NCBI RefSeq assembly: GCF_036898095.1
Contig: NC_090746.1
Coordinates: forward strand, 104,722,331-104,786,330
Origin: Palaemon carinicauda
Lineage: Eukaryota; Arthropoda; Malacostraca; Decapoda; Palaemonidae
Reading direction: 5' to 3'
DNA: 64,000 bases
Position numbers and translations under genes: made by a program. The notes beneath the pieces were generated by a model that ran no database searches, was not told where the DNA came from, and saw only the letters and a list, made by a program, of their open reading frames with translations. Below, piece by piece: positions 46,636 through 57,171 of the stretch. Position 1 is the stretch's first letter. Each line of letters begins with the position of its first letter.

Positions 46636-47699
46636 CCACAGATTTGAAATAAACATTCTAACAATGTACAGCTATGAGTTATAAACATCTCAGTTAAATT
46701 TTAATGATTAATATTTGTATCTAATAAAATAGTAAATAACAAAACATAGTACTTTGTTGTACAAAGAAAGCAACTGGTTTCAAGCATTTGACATCAGCTT
46801 AATTGACATTTTCTATTTGCATCCTATTTATAAGAAGTTATTTTCTGACTTGCAAAGCACTTTTACCTATAAAACCCCTTTGGATAAGTTTAAATGATAT
46901 AATCTACATATATATTCCATTATAAAATTTCAACCACAACATTACTCCCTAATTCTGTGAATGTTATTTTAAAAGTAATAACCTTTAAAATGCTCCTTAA
47001 AAATGCAATGATTAAAAGAATCGCGCAATCATTCATTAAATTGTTTTAAACCCATTGATTTTTTATCTTCCCTAAAGGTAATTATTCCTCTCATATTCCT
47101 AAGTAATTCATCATGTCCTAATCATTTCTGTTCCTACAAAACAGTGCCTTGGCTGAAATTCCTAAACCCCTTTAAGTTTAGCTTAAGTATCAAGAGCCAG
47201 ATATGTCCGAACATTCTCTCTACAAAATATCAATCTTAAACCTTTTCATCAAGTACAACTAAATCTTTAAGCTTTTCATGAATAATCTTGAAGTTTCACA
47301 TTAGAGCCACTTTTAGAACATCTATTTAAGAAATATTACTTGAATGTTAATTTAAAACTACTTCACTGATAGATTCCTTCTATTACAACTACCATAACTC
47401 AAATCAGATTACTATTCCTATCATCACAACATTTAATATAAATTGAATTCGTAAATCTAACAAACTACAACTTATTCGCTATATAGGCTATATCCTAGAC
47501 TAGAGTACGAGGCAATTAATAACATCTTTTGTATAAAGAATATGCAAAGCTTAAAACCAGTAGACAAGAGCTTTTATCCTTTGAATATCAATTTTGTCAC
47601 TAACGTTTTGAAACAAATTCCAGTTCACTACATGGACTAAAAAAATACAATTATCTACTGCAAACAAGAAAATTAAAACATTTTGGGAAAATTATTAAT
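46636..47699. other. AT-rich non-coding stretch
   Basis: Nothing recognisable between the palindrome and E4. Confidence 0.5.
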
Positions 47700-47737
47700 T
47701 ATGTTATTTTTATTAATAAAATAAATTTTTGAATATA

Positions 47738-47895
47738 CTTACCCGATAATCATGTAGCTGTCAACTCCGTTGCCCGACAGAATTCTATGGAGGGATACGC
47801 CAGCTATCACAATACTAGAAGGGGGTGTACTTACCAGCGCCACCTGTGGCCAGGTACTCAAGTACTTCTTGTTGACACCTCCTCAATTATTCCTC
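47738..47895 (-). repeat. E4 terminal inverted repeat (element 3' end)
   Basis: A 158-bp segment from CTTACCCGATAATC to TATTCCTC, identical by eye to the reverse complement of 50988-51145. Confidence 0.93.
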
Positions 47896-47942
47896 GGTCC
47901 ACTGGTTCTCTCTGGGGAGGAAGGGAGGGTCGATTAAATCAT

Positions 47943-48021
47943 GATTATCGGGTAAGTATATTCAAAAATTTATTTTATTAATAAAAATAACATTTTTCAA
48001 TATTAAACTTACCCGATAATC
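47943..48021 (-). repeat. E4 internal complementary region
   Basis: Bounded by GATTATCGGGTAAG and CTTACCCGATAATC. One half complements 47701-47750 and the other the outer end at 51132-51158. Confidence 0.92.
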
Positions 48022-48428
48022 ATGTAGCTGATTCACACCCAGGGAGGTGGGTGAAAACCAGTGTACAAGATTAAAGGATAGCTAAGTATCCCATATTTCA
48101 TATAACAGTTATCTCAAATAACAATGAAATAATAAGTACCTGGTAAGGAAGTCGAATAGAACCGTTACTCTGCCTCTTTATTTAAAGTTCGTCTTCCTTA
48201 CTGAGCGCAGCGTTCCTCTTGGAGGCTGAATCAACCCAAAGGTGCCAAAGTACACGGGGTTGCAACCCCTACTAAAGGACCTTTACCAAACCTTTAACCC
48301 AGGCGCTTCTCAAGAATGAATAGACCACCCGCCAAATCCAAGGATGCGGAAGGCTTCTTAGCCTACCGTAACAACCATAAAAACAACAATAAAAGTATTC
48401 AAGAGAAAGGTTAAAAAAGGTTATGGGA
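48022..48428 (-). other. E4 3' non-coding region
   Basis: About 400 bp between the YR stop and the ICR. It is similar in content to the E3 region 32926-33319 (GGGTGTGAATCAGCTACATG and GTACTTA..TACC motifs). No frame. Confidence 0.6.
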
Positions 48429-50549
48429 TTAAGGGAATGTAGTGGCTGAGCCCTCACCTACTACTGCACTCGCTGCTACGAATGGTCCCAGGGTGTAGCA
48501 GTTCTCGTAAAGAGACTGGACATCTTTCAGATAAAATGATGCAAACACTGACTTGCTCCTCCAATAGGTTGCATCCATTATGCTCTGCAGAGAACGGTTT
48601 TTATTAAAGGCCATCGAAGTAGCTACAGCTCTTACTTCGTGGGTCCTTACCTTCAGCAATGCAAGGTCTTCCTCCTTTAAGTGAGAATGTGCTTCTCTGA
48701 TCAGAAGCCTTATATAATACGAAAGCCCATTCTTGGACATGGGTCTTGAGGGTTTCTTGATGGCACACCATAAGGCTTCTGACTGTCCTCGAATAGGTTT
48801 AGACCTCTTAAGATAATATTTGAGAGCTCTGACAGGGCAAAGAACTCTCTCTAGTTCGTTACCTACCATGTTGGAGAGGCTAGGTATTTCGAACGATCTA
48901 GGCCAAGGACGTGAAGGAAGCTCGTTCTTTGCTAGGAATCCAAGCTGAAAAGAACATGTTGCAGATTCGGTTGTAAAACCAATGTTCTTGCTGAAGGCAT
49001 GAACCTCACTGACTCTCTTAGCTGTTGCAAGGCAAACGAGAAAAAGAGTCTTGAGGGTAAGGTCCTTGAAGGAAGCTGACTGGAGAGGTTCGAACCTAGA
49101 TGTCATCAGGAACCTTAAGACTACGTCTAGATTCCAGCCTGGAGTGGAAAGACGACGTTCTTTAGACGTCTCAAAAGACTTGAGAATGTCTTGAAGGTCC
49201 TTGTTGGAAGACAGGTCCAAACCTCTGTGGCGGAGAACTGAAGCCAACATGCTCCTATATCCTTTAATCGTAGGTGCTGAAAGGGATCTCTCATTCCTAA
49301 GATGTAGAAGGAAGTCAGCTATTTGGATCACAGAGGTATTGATAGAGGATATTGAATTGGCTCTACACCAGCTTCGGAAGACCTCCCACTTAGACTGGTA
49401 GACTCTACGAGTGGAAACTCTTCTAGCTCTGGCAATCGCACTGGCTGCCTCCTTCGAAAAGCCTCTAGCTCTAGCGAATCTTTCGACAGTCTGAAGGCAG
49501 TCAGCCGAAGAGCGTGGAGGTTTGGGTGCAACCTGTCTACGTGAGGTTGACGTAGAAGGTCCACTCTTAGAGGTAGAGTCCTGGGGAAGTCGACTAGCCA
49601 TTGAAGTACCTCTGTGAACCATTCTCTTGCAGGCCAAAGGGGAGCAACCAGCGTCAGCCGTGTCCCTTCGTGCGAGACGAATTTCTGCAGAACTTTGTTT
49701 ATTATCTTGAACGGAGGGAATGCGTACAGGTCGAGATGGGACCAGTTCAGTAGAAAAGCATCCACATGAACTGCTGCAGGGTCTGGAACAGGGGAACAAT
49801 ACAGCGGAAGTCTCTTGGTTATGGAGGTGGCAAACAGATCTATGGTAGGTTGACCCCACAAGGTCCAAAGTCTGTTGCACACACTCTTGTGGAGGGTCCA
49901 TTCCGTGGGAATGACCTGATTCCTTCTGCTTAGGCGATCCGCTGAAACGTTCATATCGCCCTGGATGAACCTCGTGACCAGAGTGAGGTTTAGACCTCTT
50001 GACCAAATGAGGAGGTCCCTTGCGATCTCGTAAAGGCTCCTCGAATGGGTCCCTCCTTGCTTGGAGATGTAAGCCAAGGCTGTGGTGTTGTCTGAGTTCA
50101 CCTCCACCACTTTGCCTAGCAGGAGGGACTTGAAGTTCAACAGGGCTAGATGAACTGCTAGCAGTTCCTTGCAGTTGATGTGGAGTAATCCTTGTTCCTC
50201 GTTCCACACTCCCGAGCATTCCCGTCCGTCCAAGGTTGCACCCCAGCCCGAGTCCGATGCATCTGAGAAGAGATGAAGATTGGGGGTCTGAATGGCCAAT
50301 GATAGACCCTCCTTGAGAAGGAGGTTGTGCTTCCACCACAGGAGAGTGGTCTTCATCTCTTGGTTGATAGGGATAGAGACTGCTTCTAGAGTCGAACCCT
50401 TGTCCCAATGAGCTGCAAGATGGAATTGAAGAGGGCGGAGGTGGAGTCTTCCTAGCTCGACAAACAGGGCCAGTGATGAGAGGGTCCCTGTGAGACTCAT
50501 CCACTGTCTCACTGAGCAATTGCTCCTCTTCAGCATGCTCATGATGCAC
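48429..50549 (-). CDS. E4 tyrosine recombinase (intact YR domain)
   Basis: An uninterrupted 706-codon frame. Only residues from about 340 onward are YR. The first 340 are the alternate frame of the overlapping RNase H/Dam-like coding sequence, so the true start is probably internal or uses readthrough. An N-terminal SAM-like DNA-binding half (ARGFSKEAASAIARARR, QIADFLLHLRNERSLSA, TIKGYRSMLASVLRHRGL) precedes the catalytic half. Catalytic residues are all present: R512 in TAKRVSEVHAF, H637 and R640 in THEVRAVATS, W663 in TYWRSKS and nucleophile Y673 in ASFYLKD. In DIRS elements this enzyme integrates a circular DNA intermediate without target duplication. It is the only unbroken recombinase in the window and could act in trans on E2- or E3-like termini (inference). 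Confidence 0.88.
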   Translation of the reverse strand: MHHEHAEEEQLLSETVDESHRDPLITGPVCRARKTPPPPSSIPSCSSLGQGFDSRSSLYPYQPRDEDHSPVVEAQPPSQGGSIIGHSDPQSSSLLRCIGLGLGCNLGRTGMLGSVERGTRITPHQLQGTASSSSSPVELQVPPARQSGGGELRQHHSLGLHLQARRDPFEEPLRDRKGPPHLVKRSKPHSGHEVHPGRYERFSGSPKQKESGHSHGMDPPQECVQQTLDLVGSTYHRSVCHLHNQETSAVLFPCSRPCSSSCGCFSTELVPSRPVRIPSVQDNKQSSAEIRLARRDTADAGCSPLACKRMVHRGTSMASRLPQDSTSKSGPSTSTSRRQVAPKPPRSSADCLQTVERFARARGFSKEAASAIARARRVSTRRVYQSKWEVFRSWCRANSISSINTSVIQIADFLLHLRNERSLSAPTIKGYRSMLASVLRHRGLDLSSNKDLQDILKSFETSKERRLSTPGWNLDVVLRFLMTSRFEPLQSASFKDLTLKTLFLVCLATAKRVSEVHAFSKNIGFTTESATCSFQLGFLAKNELPSRPWPRSFEIPSLSNMVGNELERVLCPVRALKYYLKRSKPIRGQSEALWCAIKKPSRPMSKNGLSYYIRLLIREAHSHLKEEDLALLKVRTHEVRAVATSMAFNKNRSLQSIMDATYWRSKSVFASFYLKDVQSLYENCYTLGPFVAASAVVGEGSATTFP
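49328..50542 (-). CDS. E4 RNase H and Dam-like region (intact frame, RT truncated)
   Basis: 404 codons. Residues 1-30 are the end of the RT thumb (LKRSNCSVRQWMSLTGTLSS). RNase H covers about 85-215, with D94 in LFSDAS, E126 in CKELLAV, D151 in SDNTTAL and D202 in ADRLSRR, so the full acidic set is kept. Residues 230-345 hold DLFAT, LYAFPPFK and LWPAREWF, the segment interpreted in DIRS elements as a Dam-like N6-adenine methyltransferase; whether it is active is unknown. The C-terminal tail overlaps the YR coding region in another frame. The upstream RT palm (motifs A to C) is absent, so no reverse transcription is possible from this copy alone. Confidence 0.85.
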   Translation of the reverse strand: MSMLKRSNCSVRQWMSLTGTLSSLALFVELGRLHLRPLQFHLAAHWDKGSTLEAVSIPINQEMKTTLLWWKHNLLLKEGLSLAIQTPNLHLFSDASDSGWGATLDGRECSGVWNEEQGLLHINCKELLAVHLALLNFKSLLLGKVVEVNSDNTTALAYISKQGGTHSRSLYEIARDLLIWSRGLNLTLVTRFIQGDMNVSADRLSRRNQVIPTEWTLHKSVCNRLWTLWGQPTIDLFATSITKRLPLYCSPVPDPAAVHVDAFLLNWSHLDLYAFPPFKIINKVLQKFVSHEGTRLTLVAPLWPAREWFTEVLQWLVDFPRTLPLRVDLLRQPHVDRLHPNLHALRLTAFRLSKDSLELEAFRRRQPVRLPELEEFPLVESTSLSGRSSEAGVEPIQYPLSIPL

Positions 50550-50562
50550 TCTAGGGCTTGGC

Positions 50563-50775
50563 TTATCCTGGTCTTAGCCTACCGTATGAATATTTTAAAA
50601 GACGGACAAATTCCAATTCCGAAAGTCCGGCGCATTCCTCACATCGATTTTCTAACTGACAGGGCCTGTCCCTACAGTCAGAACAAGCGGTGTGAGGATC
50701 TACCGAGGCCTTCGGAATACGCCTATTGCAAGACCTACATCGTCTATGGGAGGGGGCTTGCGAAATGTCAGACAT
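50563..50775 (-). pseudogene. gag: E4 Gag N-terminal Cys module (truncated)
   Basis: Start chosen at the ATG giving MSDISQAPSHRRCRSC, which matches the E2 layout; an upstream in-frame ATG lies at 50817. The module reads CRSC, then SVDPHTACSDCRDRPC, then RCEEC: pattern C-x2-C-x13-C-x2-C-x4-C-x6-C-x2-C. It then has LSELEFVRLLKYSYGRL before a stop created where the deletion joins it to the RT thumb. Conservation of the same Cys spacing in E1 and E2 suggests a zinc-binding Gag head. Confidence 0.75.
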
Positions 50776-50987
50776 CTTGTAATCCAAAGAGTTAGCCAAA
50801 GGGGGTTCCAAAAACAAGCAAAAATCGTTAACCGTTATATCAGGACTATATAAAAGCTATCTAGCTAATATAAGAAGGTTTCCAGTAAAGCGACAGCCGT
50901 TAATCTGAGAGAATACTTCACCAAATATCCGTGAATAAACTCGAAGACCATAAGCGTATCCCAGAACGTCTTGCCGGAAGCACGACA

Positions 50988-51145
50988 GAGGAATAATTGA
51001 GGAGGTGTCAACAAGAAGTACTTGAGTACCTGGCCACAGGTGGCGCTGGTAAGTACACCCCCTTCTAGTATTGTGATAGCTGGCGTATCCCTCCATAGAA
51101 TTCTGTCGGGCAACGGAGTTGACAGCTACATGATTATCGGGTAAG
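50988..51145 (-). repeat. E4 terminal inverted repeat (element 5' end)
   Basis: 158-bp mirror of 47738-47895. The first bases of the element extend to about 51159 (TTTAATATTGAAAA). Confidence 0.93.
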
Positions 51146-51298
51146 TTTAATATTGAAAAAAACAAATATTACTAAAAAATTGATATAAAGTTTTGAGATT
51201 AAGCTCACAAACACCTTACGGAAAATAGTTTCAAAACATTCTAAAGTTATTTTGAAACACATCAATCTTTCTATTGTGGATATAACCTTAATTCAAAC

Positions 51299-51300
<2 letters not shown>

Positions 51301-51376
<76 letters not shown>
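51301..51376. repeat. (GA)n microsatellite
   Basis: About 76 bp of GA, opposite in strand polarity to the CT tracts at 35.9 and 37.9 kb. Confidence 0.95.
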
Positions 51377-51379
<3 letters not shown>

Positions 51380-51388
51380 TTTCATCAT

Positions 51389-51665
51389 TAGCTAAGCTAT
51401 AACCCTAGTTGGAAAAACAGGATGCTATAAGGCCAATGGTGCCATCAGGGAAAATAGCAAAGTGAGGAAATGAAGTAGGAAAACACAATACTGTAGTGTG
51501 CCTGAATGTACCCTTAAGCAAGAGAACACTAACCCAAGACAGTGGAAGACCATGTTACAGAGCCTAATGTTGTTCTCCAAGAAGACCAGTGTACCATAGC
51601 TAAAGTCTCTTCTACCCTTACCAAGTGGAAAGTAACATCTGAACAATAATGCAGTAGTTAACTCC
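51389..51665 (-). mobile_element. Dispersed decapod-type repeat, copy 2 (truncated)
   Basis: It starts GCTAAGCTATAACCCTAGTT, as in copy 1 (13113 on), and shares AAGCAAGAGAAC, TAACCCAAGACAGTG, CATAGCTAAAG and CTCTTCTACCCTTACCAAG with it. It ends about 51660, lacking the last part of copy 1. The adjacent edge is ATCATTA plus the GA tract rather than (TTA)n. Confidence 0.65.
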
Positions 51666-51739
51666 TTCTAGTGCTTAGCAACACTATTTAAGGCCTTAAA
51701 CACAGTGATTCATTTCAGAAACATTCAAACTTATTCTAT

Positions 51740-52790
51740 TCATGACTTCCGTAGAGAGAAGCTAGAAGCTCTTGTGCACTTTAGTAGATTTAGAGAAGGC
51801 TTATGGTAGAACACCACGAGAAGTTTTGTTTTGGTTCTTGAGGAAGAGGGGAGTCCCAAAGCTGGTTAGAATGGTCGAGATGTACAAAAGAACAAGGACA
51901 AGTAATAACAGCTGTTGGGGAAACAAAAACCTTCGAAGTTAGTGTTTGACTACACCACATGTCAGCATTAAGCCAATGGATGGGTTAAATGAAGAGATCA
52001 GAAACGAAGAGTTGTGGATGTTATTATATACAGTACAGACGATTTGGTGATTACTGCTGAAAATTAGGAAGATTTACAGAGAAGGGTTGTAGAGTGGCAA
52101 GAGAATTTGGAAAAGGGTAGCTTGAGAGTATTATGAGGATAAGACTGAAGCTATGGTGAGCAGTAAGGAAGGTAGGGATAGGATAGCTATACATGAAAGT
52201 AAAAGCTGGGCTATATAACAGGTGGAACAATTTGGATATTTGGGATCTACTATAAGTCAGGAAGGATGTGACGATGAAGTAGAGAATAGGATGAGAGAAA
52301 CTTGGGAGAAGTGAAGGGAGGTAGCGGGAGTGTTATGTGACAAGATAACGCCTATCGAGCTGAAAGACAAGATCTATAGCATAGTAATAAAACCTGTGTT
52401 GATGTATGGATTGGAAACGTGGGGTCTATGACAAAAAGAGGAAGCAAACCTTGAGAGAACAGAGATGAAAATGCTGAGATGGATAATGGAAATATCGTCA
52501 CTTGAAATATAGGAAAATGATGAAATCATAAGAATAGCAGGTGATAAGTGTGTCATGACTATGGTGTGGGCACGAGTTGAGGGTGGATGGTGGGGAGGAA
52601 GTGAGGAGGACTTAGAAGGAACCTGCTAGGGGGAGAAGATCAAGAGGGAGGCAGAGAATTAGATGGTGAGATAAGGTGAAAGATGATATGGGGATGAGGT
52701 TTGGTGGGAGAGGATGCCTTTGATAGAAGGCATAGCAGTGGGTGTATCAGACTACCGACAACTTAATGTAGAGATAACGGTTGGGAAGGA
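51740..52790 (+). pseudogene. Decayed non-LTR retrotransposon (LINE) reverse transcriptase
   Basis: Fragments of a LINE RT in order: LVDLEKAYGRTPREVLFW then KRGVPKLVRMVEMY (motif A region, about 51770-51890), a HMSAL remnant of the QGSALSP motif, STDDLVITAE in place of YADDLVI (about 52030-52070), EQFGYLGSTIS (about 52225), KIYSIVIKPVLMYGLETW, TEMKMLRWIM, and a basic GRKRGRQRIRWWDKVKDDM near the end. Stops and frame changes throughout. The family looks RTE/R2-like by these motifs; the exact clade is not resolvable. No endonuclease domain is visible upstream. Confidence 0.8.
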
Positions 52791-55609
52791 GGAGTTAAAT
52801 AGAATTGGTTATGATAACATGGATGGAAATATGATGGTTTTAGAATCTCATAACCAAATTCATCAATTAGTGTTTTTTACTTCTCTTGTATACATATATA
52901 TACTGTATATATATATATATTACAAATACTTGAACACATGTTGATTGTTGCAATATGATGAGCTACTCTCCCTGGTACCCACAAGAAAAAAGTATGTGAA
53001 CAGCATTGGCAATATGTGGCTAATTAGAGGACAAGACTTTTTTTTTGTCTAGTAGCTAATATCTTAGGCATATCTGCTATTCAATTCTAAGAGAACATAG
53101 GCCTACTATAGACTTCTTGTTGTGTAAAAGAAAATTCTATGGCAGTTGCTAATAATGAGAAGAGTCTCGAAAGAGATGAAATGGTATACATAGACAAAGA
53201 TGAATATCTTTGGAATGATATTCAGTTAAAATAATTACAGTAGTTGGAGGTTATATTCACATGGAATTAATGTACTTAAATATACTGATTGAATGAATTT
53301 GAATCAATTGCTAAAAAGATTGATATCAATTTCCCTTCAGTCACTCATACAGTAATTTACTCAATTTTAAAAATGATATGATATAGATGGTAAAGAGGTC
53401 CAGAGGAAATTAACATTTGATTTAACAGCTAATTACTAAAAATTAAAAACATTAGTAGCAAATTTCTAACAAAATCCTTTTCCATTAACATTTGTTGATC
53501 TCTGCTATTCAATGTTAAATTTCATAATTTTTCCATAAATTTACAATAATACATAGAAATACAATCTATTTAACATTACTTATAATAATTCAGACTATTT
53601 CATGAGGTTAAAGGAATTTAATATCATTCAATATATTCCTATTTGTTATTTTATGTATGTAACAGGAATCTATTATCATAAAATATATTCATACTGTATT
53701 TGCTAACTAGCTTTCAGGAAAAATAACAAATAATTGTACCTGTTTAATATCAAATAATAATTAGGGAATTGCAATCTGAATTTTAAATAGAGTAAAAAAG
53801 CTCATAAATGTAAATCTGGACAATATTCTAGCAAGATTTTGGGTGTTTAGAATTTACTGGTAAAAATAACATCAGGAATACTTTTAACAGAAATATGGAT
53901 AAAATTAGCTTTATATATTCTGACTTTGTAAAGATTAAAAGTGAATAAAGTACTTGCTATTAGACTAAGTGTAAATAGCTTTAATAATTAAGTTCAAGGC
54001 TTCCCAAAATAGAAACACTTTGATAAACTTTAAATAATTTGCTAATATTGCTGTTGTAAAATTTTATATTACTGTACTTATTTACTGTAATTTAACTTAT
54101 TTTTTTTCTTTAGTTAGTGATTGCTATTAAACCTAGGGGATATAAATGGAGTGACCATTGTAACACAACTGCCTAAAACCTCAATAACTCTGGTCAATTT
54201 AGCATTTCAAAAGATTTGCAGTACCGAATTATATTCTCATGAGAGAATTTTAATAATCTGGGCTGCTTCAGATGAGACAATTCATCGGTGCTCCTTTTGA
54301 TATTAGAGATGAATAAAATCAATCTATTTTGTCTTCCTCGGAAAACTCCTGTTACTTTTTCTATAGTAAATTCTCGAGTATTCACTGACAATCTTCATTC
54401 TGATGTCATACGGAGTGTCTAATTCTAGTGCATATTTGCAATTTAATTTCCTGTTTTGTGCAGGAGGCTATAATATTTCCTTCTCTTTTGATTCTGAAAA
54501 AATAAATACAAGATGTTAATTATACAGATATATGTCTTGTTCATGAGCTTCAATATCAAGACTATACTCTTATTAAAATTCTGCATGATAAACTAACAAG
54601 AATACAAAATATTCTAATGTAATAAGTATAAAATTGGAAAAACAATGTCAAACTAGGCATGGCCATGACCTTTATAATAGCAAATATTACAACCGAAAGC
54701 ATATCTTTTGTATTGGAAAAGTATTAGCACTAAAGTCCTGAAAAGGAAATACTTCACAACAATAATTGAATGACTAGGCTCTGGCAATCCACTGGCTAAA
54801 CTAATCCTTCAATTTTCTTCAAAACATGATCAATAAACCATAAGTCCCAGAATAAAACATTCTACCTTACACCACAAGGGATACCTGGTCAAACACACAC
54901 AGCACTTAATATAATACATGTATTTATAAAACTACAGCTGTTTTTAGTCTCATACAAGACAAAGGTCTTAGACAAGTCTTTATGCATGTCTGGGGTTTGG
55001 TTAGTTTTCATTACCACACTGGCCAGTACAGATTGGTGATGGTGAGAGGCTTTTGTCTGATGGTTTACAACATACCAACCTAGTATGAGTGTCTCTGGCT
55101 ACATTTTTTGCTGATCATGGCGATACACACACCATTTCACTGCATTAAGGTATCCCCGTTCAGAAAGAGTTATAAAATATGTATAAATTCTGAGCAAAAT
55201 TAAGCTTTACCGACAAGGTGACAGTTTAAGGAGTAGAATATCTAGTATACATGAGTAGTGCTGGCTAAATAAATAATTATTGTGGTCTTTAGCTTTTCTA
55301 AAAACAGAAAAGAGAGTGCAACTTCCTCTATTTATCAAGTACATGTATCATTTTCGTAATTTAAATGACATACTACATATTCATTATATATCCTATAGAT
55401 CCTACAGAAACTCATTTCAGCTCTCCTAACACATTAATCAATCTTTTTTTAGGTGGATTTTCTAGTTAACCTTCAATCAATGAACTAGCTTACACTACTC
55501 ATCTTCACCATCTTATCTATTTTGCCCTAAACTATGGAAACACTTATAATACACCGAATCATTAACCAGTTTAGATTAGCTCACTGACTAGCTTCTTCAA
55601 TGTTTTTTT
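52791..55609. other. AT-rich non-coding stretch
   Basis: No gene. It contains a (TA)n run at about 52903-52920. Otherwise it is featureless AT-rich sequence. Confidence 0.55.
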
Positions 55610-55806
55610 TTTCTTTACTTAGGTAAAGGTGTCTGGTTTCAGTTCCAGTTTTATCAGAACAGATGCCCACTAGAAAGTTAGCAGGCAAGGCCAAATCACA
55701 GCAGTGGCCTCCTTAGTAAACAGTTTAAACTCCTGGTCATGAGCTGGGATCGATCTTCTACCTTGCGGGTGCTAGGCGAATACATTACCACTACAAGCCT
55801 GGGTAT
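55610..55806 (-). mobile_element. tRNA-derived SINE
   Basis: Read on the minus strand from 55806, GTAGTGGTAATGTATTCGCC resembles a degenerate Pol III A box with flanks, and AGATCGATCCC about 30 bp later resembles a B box (GGTTCGANTCC). The two are spaced as in a tRNA head. A non-tRNA body of about 130 bp follows and ends near a short T/A-rich run at 55600-55620. The head lacks a complete clover-leaf, so it is not called a tRNA gene. Confidence 0.55.
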
Positions 55807-57171
55807 AATTCATCAATGAACTAACCTATGCAACAATAAAACGGACAACCAGGTCCTAACGTCTTTAATAACCAAAATAACAATACTGTATGTATCTTTT
55901 GCCACTGATTAACCAATGTTACCTTAAATTAATGGAAAATCTATTCAACCTTTCCATTAACTATATAAAGCTTGCCCTTATCCCCGATGGCTCCAATATC
56001 CTGCCTTTATCCCTTGACTCACCTATCATTGTGTAACTTAATTACTAATCTTATTTTACAATTATGATTTTGACTATTATCGAGTGTTTACATCACCAGA
56101 TCATTAGCAAGAGTCAGCATGACTCTCACAATTATAAATTCCTAGTATTTAATGCTACTTTTTAACAATCTAAGTTTCATGGTGAATACTGTATCTAATG
56201 ATTAAATAGCAAACAATAGCTTACATTTAGCCATCTATCCAACCACCCTAAAAATTAACAAAAACTTCATTATAGGATTAGGACTTTGTCTTTCACTGTA
56301 TTTCTCTTAATGAATTGGAATTTTACCTTTCACAAATTTCTGTATTTTGAGAGTACTGTATGAGGATTGTAAAATAAGTAGGCCTATTTATATAAACCTA
56401 TCTGTAATAAGAAAAAAAAACTACCTGTAATAAGAAAAAAAAAAAAACTACCTGTAATAAGAAAAAAAATTAATAAACTACAGTATATGATGTTGTTTGG
56501 CAGCTAAATAAACACCTATTACTATAACTATATCAAAATGAAACCATAAATTCTCAAAGACAGTGAGAGAGATAGTCAAAATATTAAGTGAAAAGTGCAT
56601 GGCCTCCGCAAAACGTTATGCAAAAAACTACAGATTTTTCTTCTTATTGAAAAGTGTAAATGATTGTTAACAGGTTGAGGAGACAAACTTATCACAGTTT
56701 CCTCTCTTTAAAATCTGCATTCCTCTTTAACTTGGAGATCTAGGTTGTAGGGATCAAGCATGTGGGGACCTAGCACCACCAATAATGATACAAAACTGAA
56801 CACTCACAATAGGTGTGAAAGCACCTATTTTGGGCACCCAGGCACCTCTTATATATGCTTACTTGCTGTTGTTTTTTCCTGAAAGAAATTACTATCACAC
56901 TAGCAAAATGCGGGTACAGCACACTCTCCAAGAAGGAGAGAAACGGTAGTCAGCGAACGTAACCCCTATCAGTCTAACTTCCTACACCTCTCCGTCTTTG
57001 TTCTTCTCCCGGAAGTAGGAGCAAAGACTCCAGCAAAAATGGGGAGGAAGCAAGAACTTGAAGTTTGCCTTCACAGGGTCACACAGGCCAATGGCAACAC
57101 ACTCACAGGGAAAGACAGGAATTCTAAAGAGAGAAAGCCACCGGGTTTATGCCTTTAGTATCTTCTTGGGA
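55807..57171. other. AT-rich stretch, then moderate-GC sequence
   Basis: At 56402-56475 a 25-bp unit (CTACCTGTAATAAGAAAA) occurs three times in tandem. From 56900 to 57170 GC rises, which may be 3' untranslated sequence of the minus-strand gene candidate that ends at 57172. No other gene is seen. Confidence 0.45.

Larger units (their letters stand above)
47700..51159 (-). mobile_element. Compact DIRS1-like element E4 with intact RNase H/Dam-like and YR frames
   Basis: A 3.46-kb element on the minus strand. From its 5' end: inverted repeat 51145-50988, short leader, Gag N terminus (50775-50563), immediate junction to the RT thumb near 50565, RNase H plus Dam-like frame (50542-49328), YR frame ending at 48429, 3' region, ICR (48021-47943) and inverted repeat (47895-47738). 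The two 158-bp terminal repeats are identical by eye, implying recent insertion or conversion. Most of Gag and the RT palm and fingers are deleted. Termini match E3, so E3 and E4 belong to one family. Confidence 0.93.

Noticed and set aside
49530..50549. N-terminal 340 residues of the 706-codon E4 frame as a real protein domain
   Set aside because: They are the alternate frame of the conserved RNase H/Dam-like coding sequence and have no domain of their own.
55610..55806. Functional tRNA gene
   Set aside because: A and B box-like motifs are present but no complete clover-leaf can be drawn, and a non-tRNA body follows; a SINE fits better.
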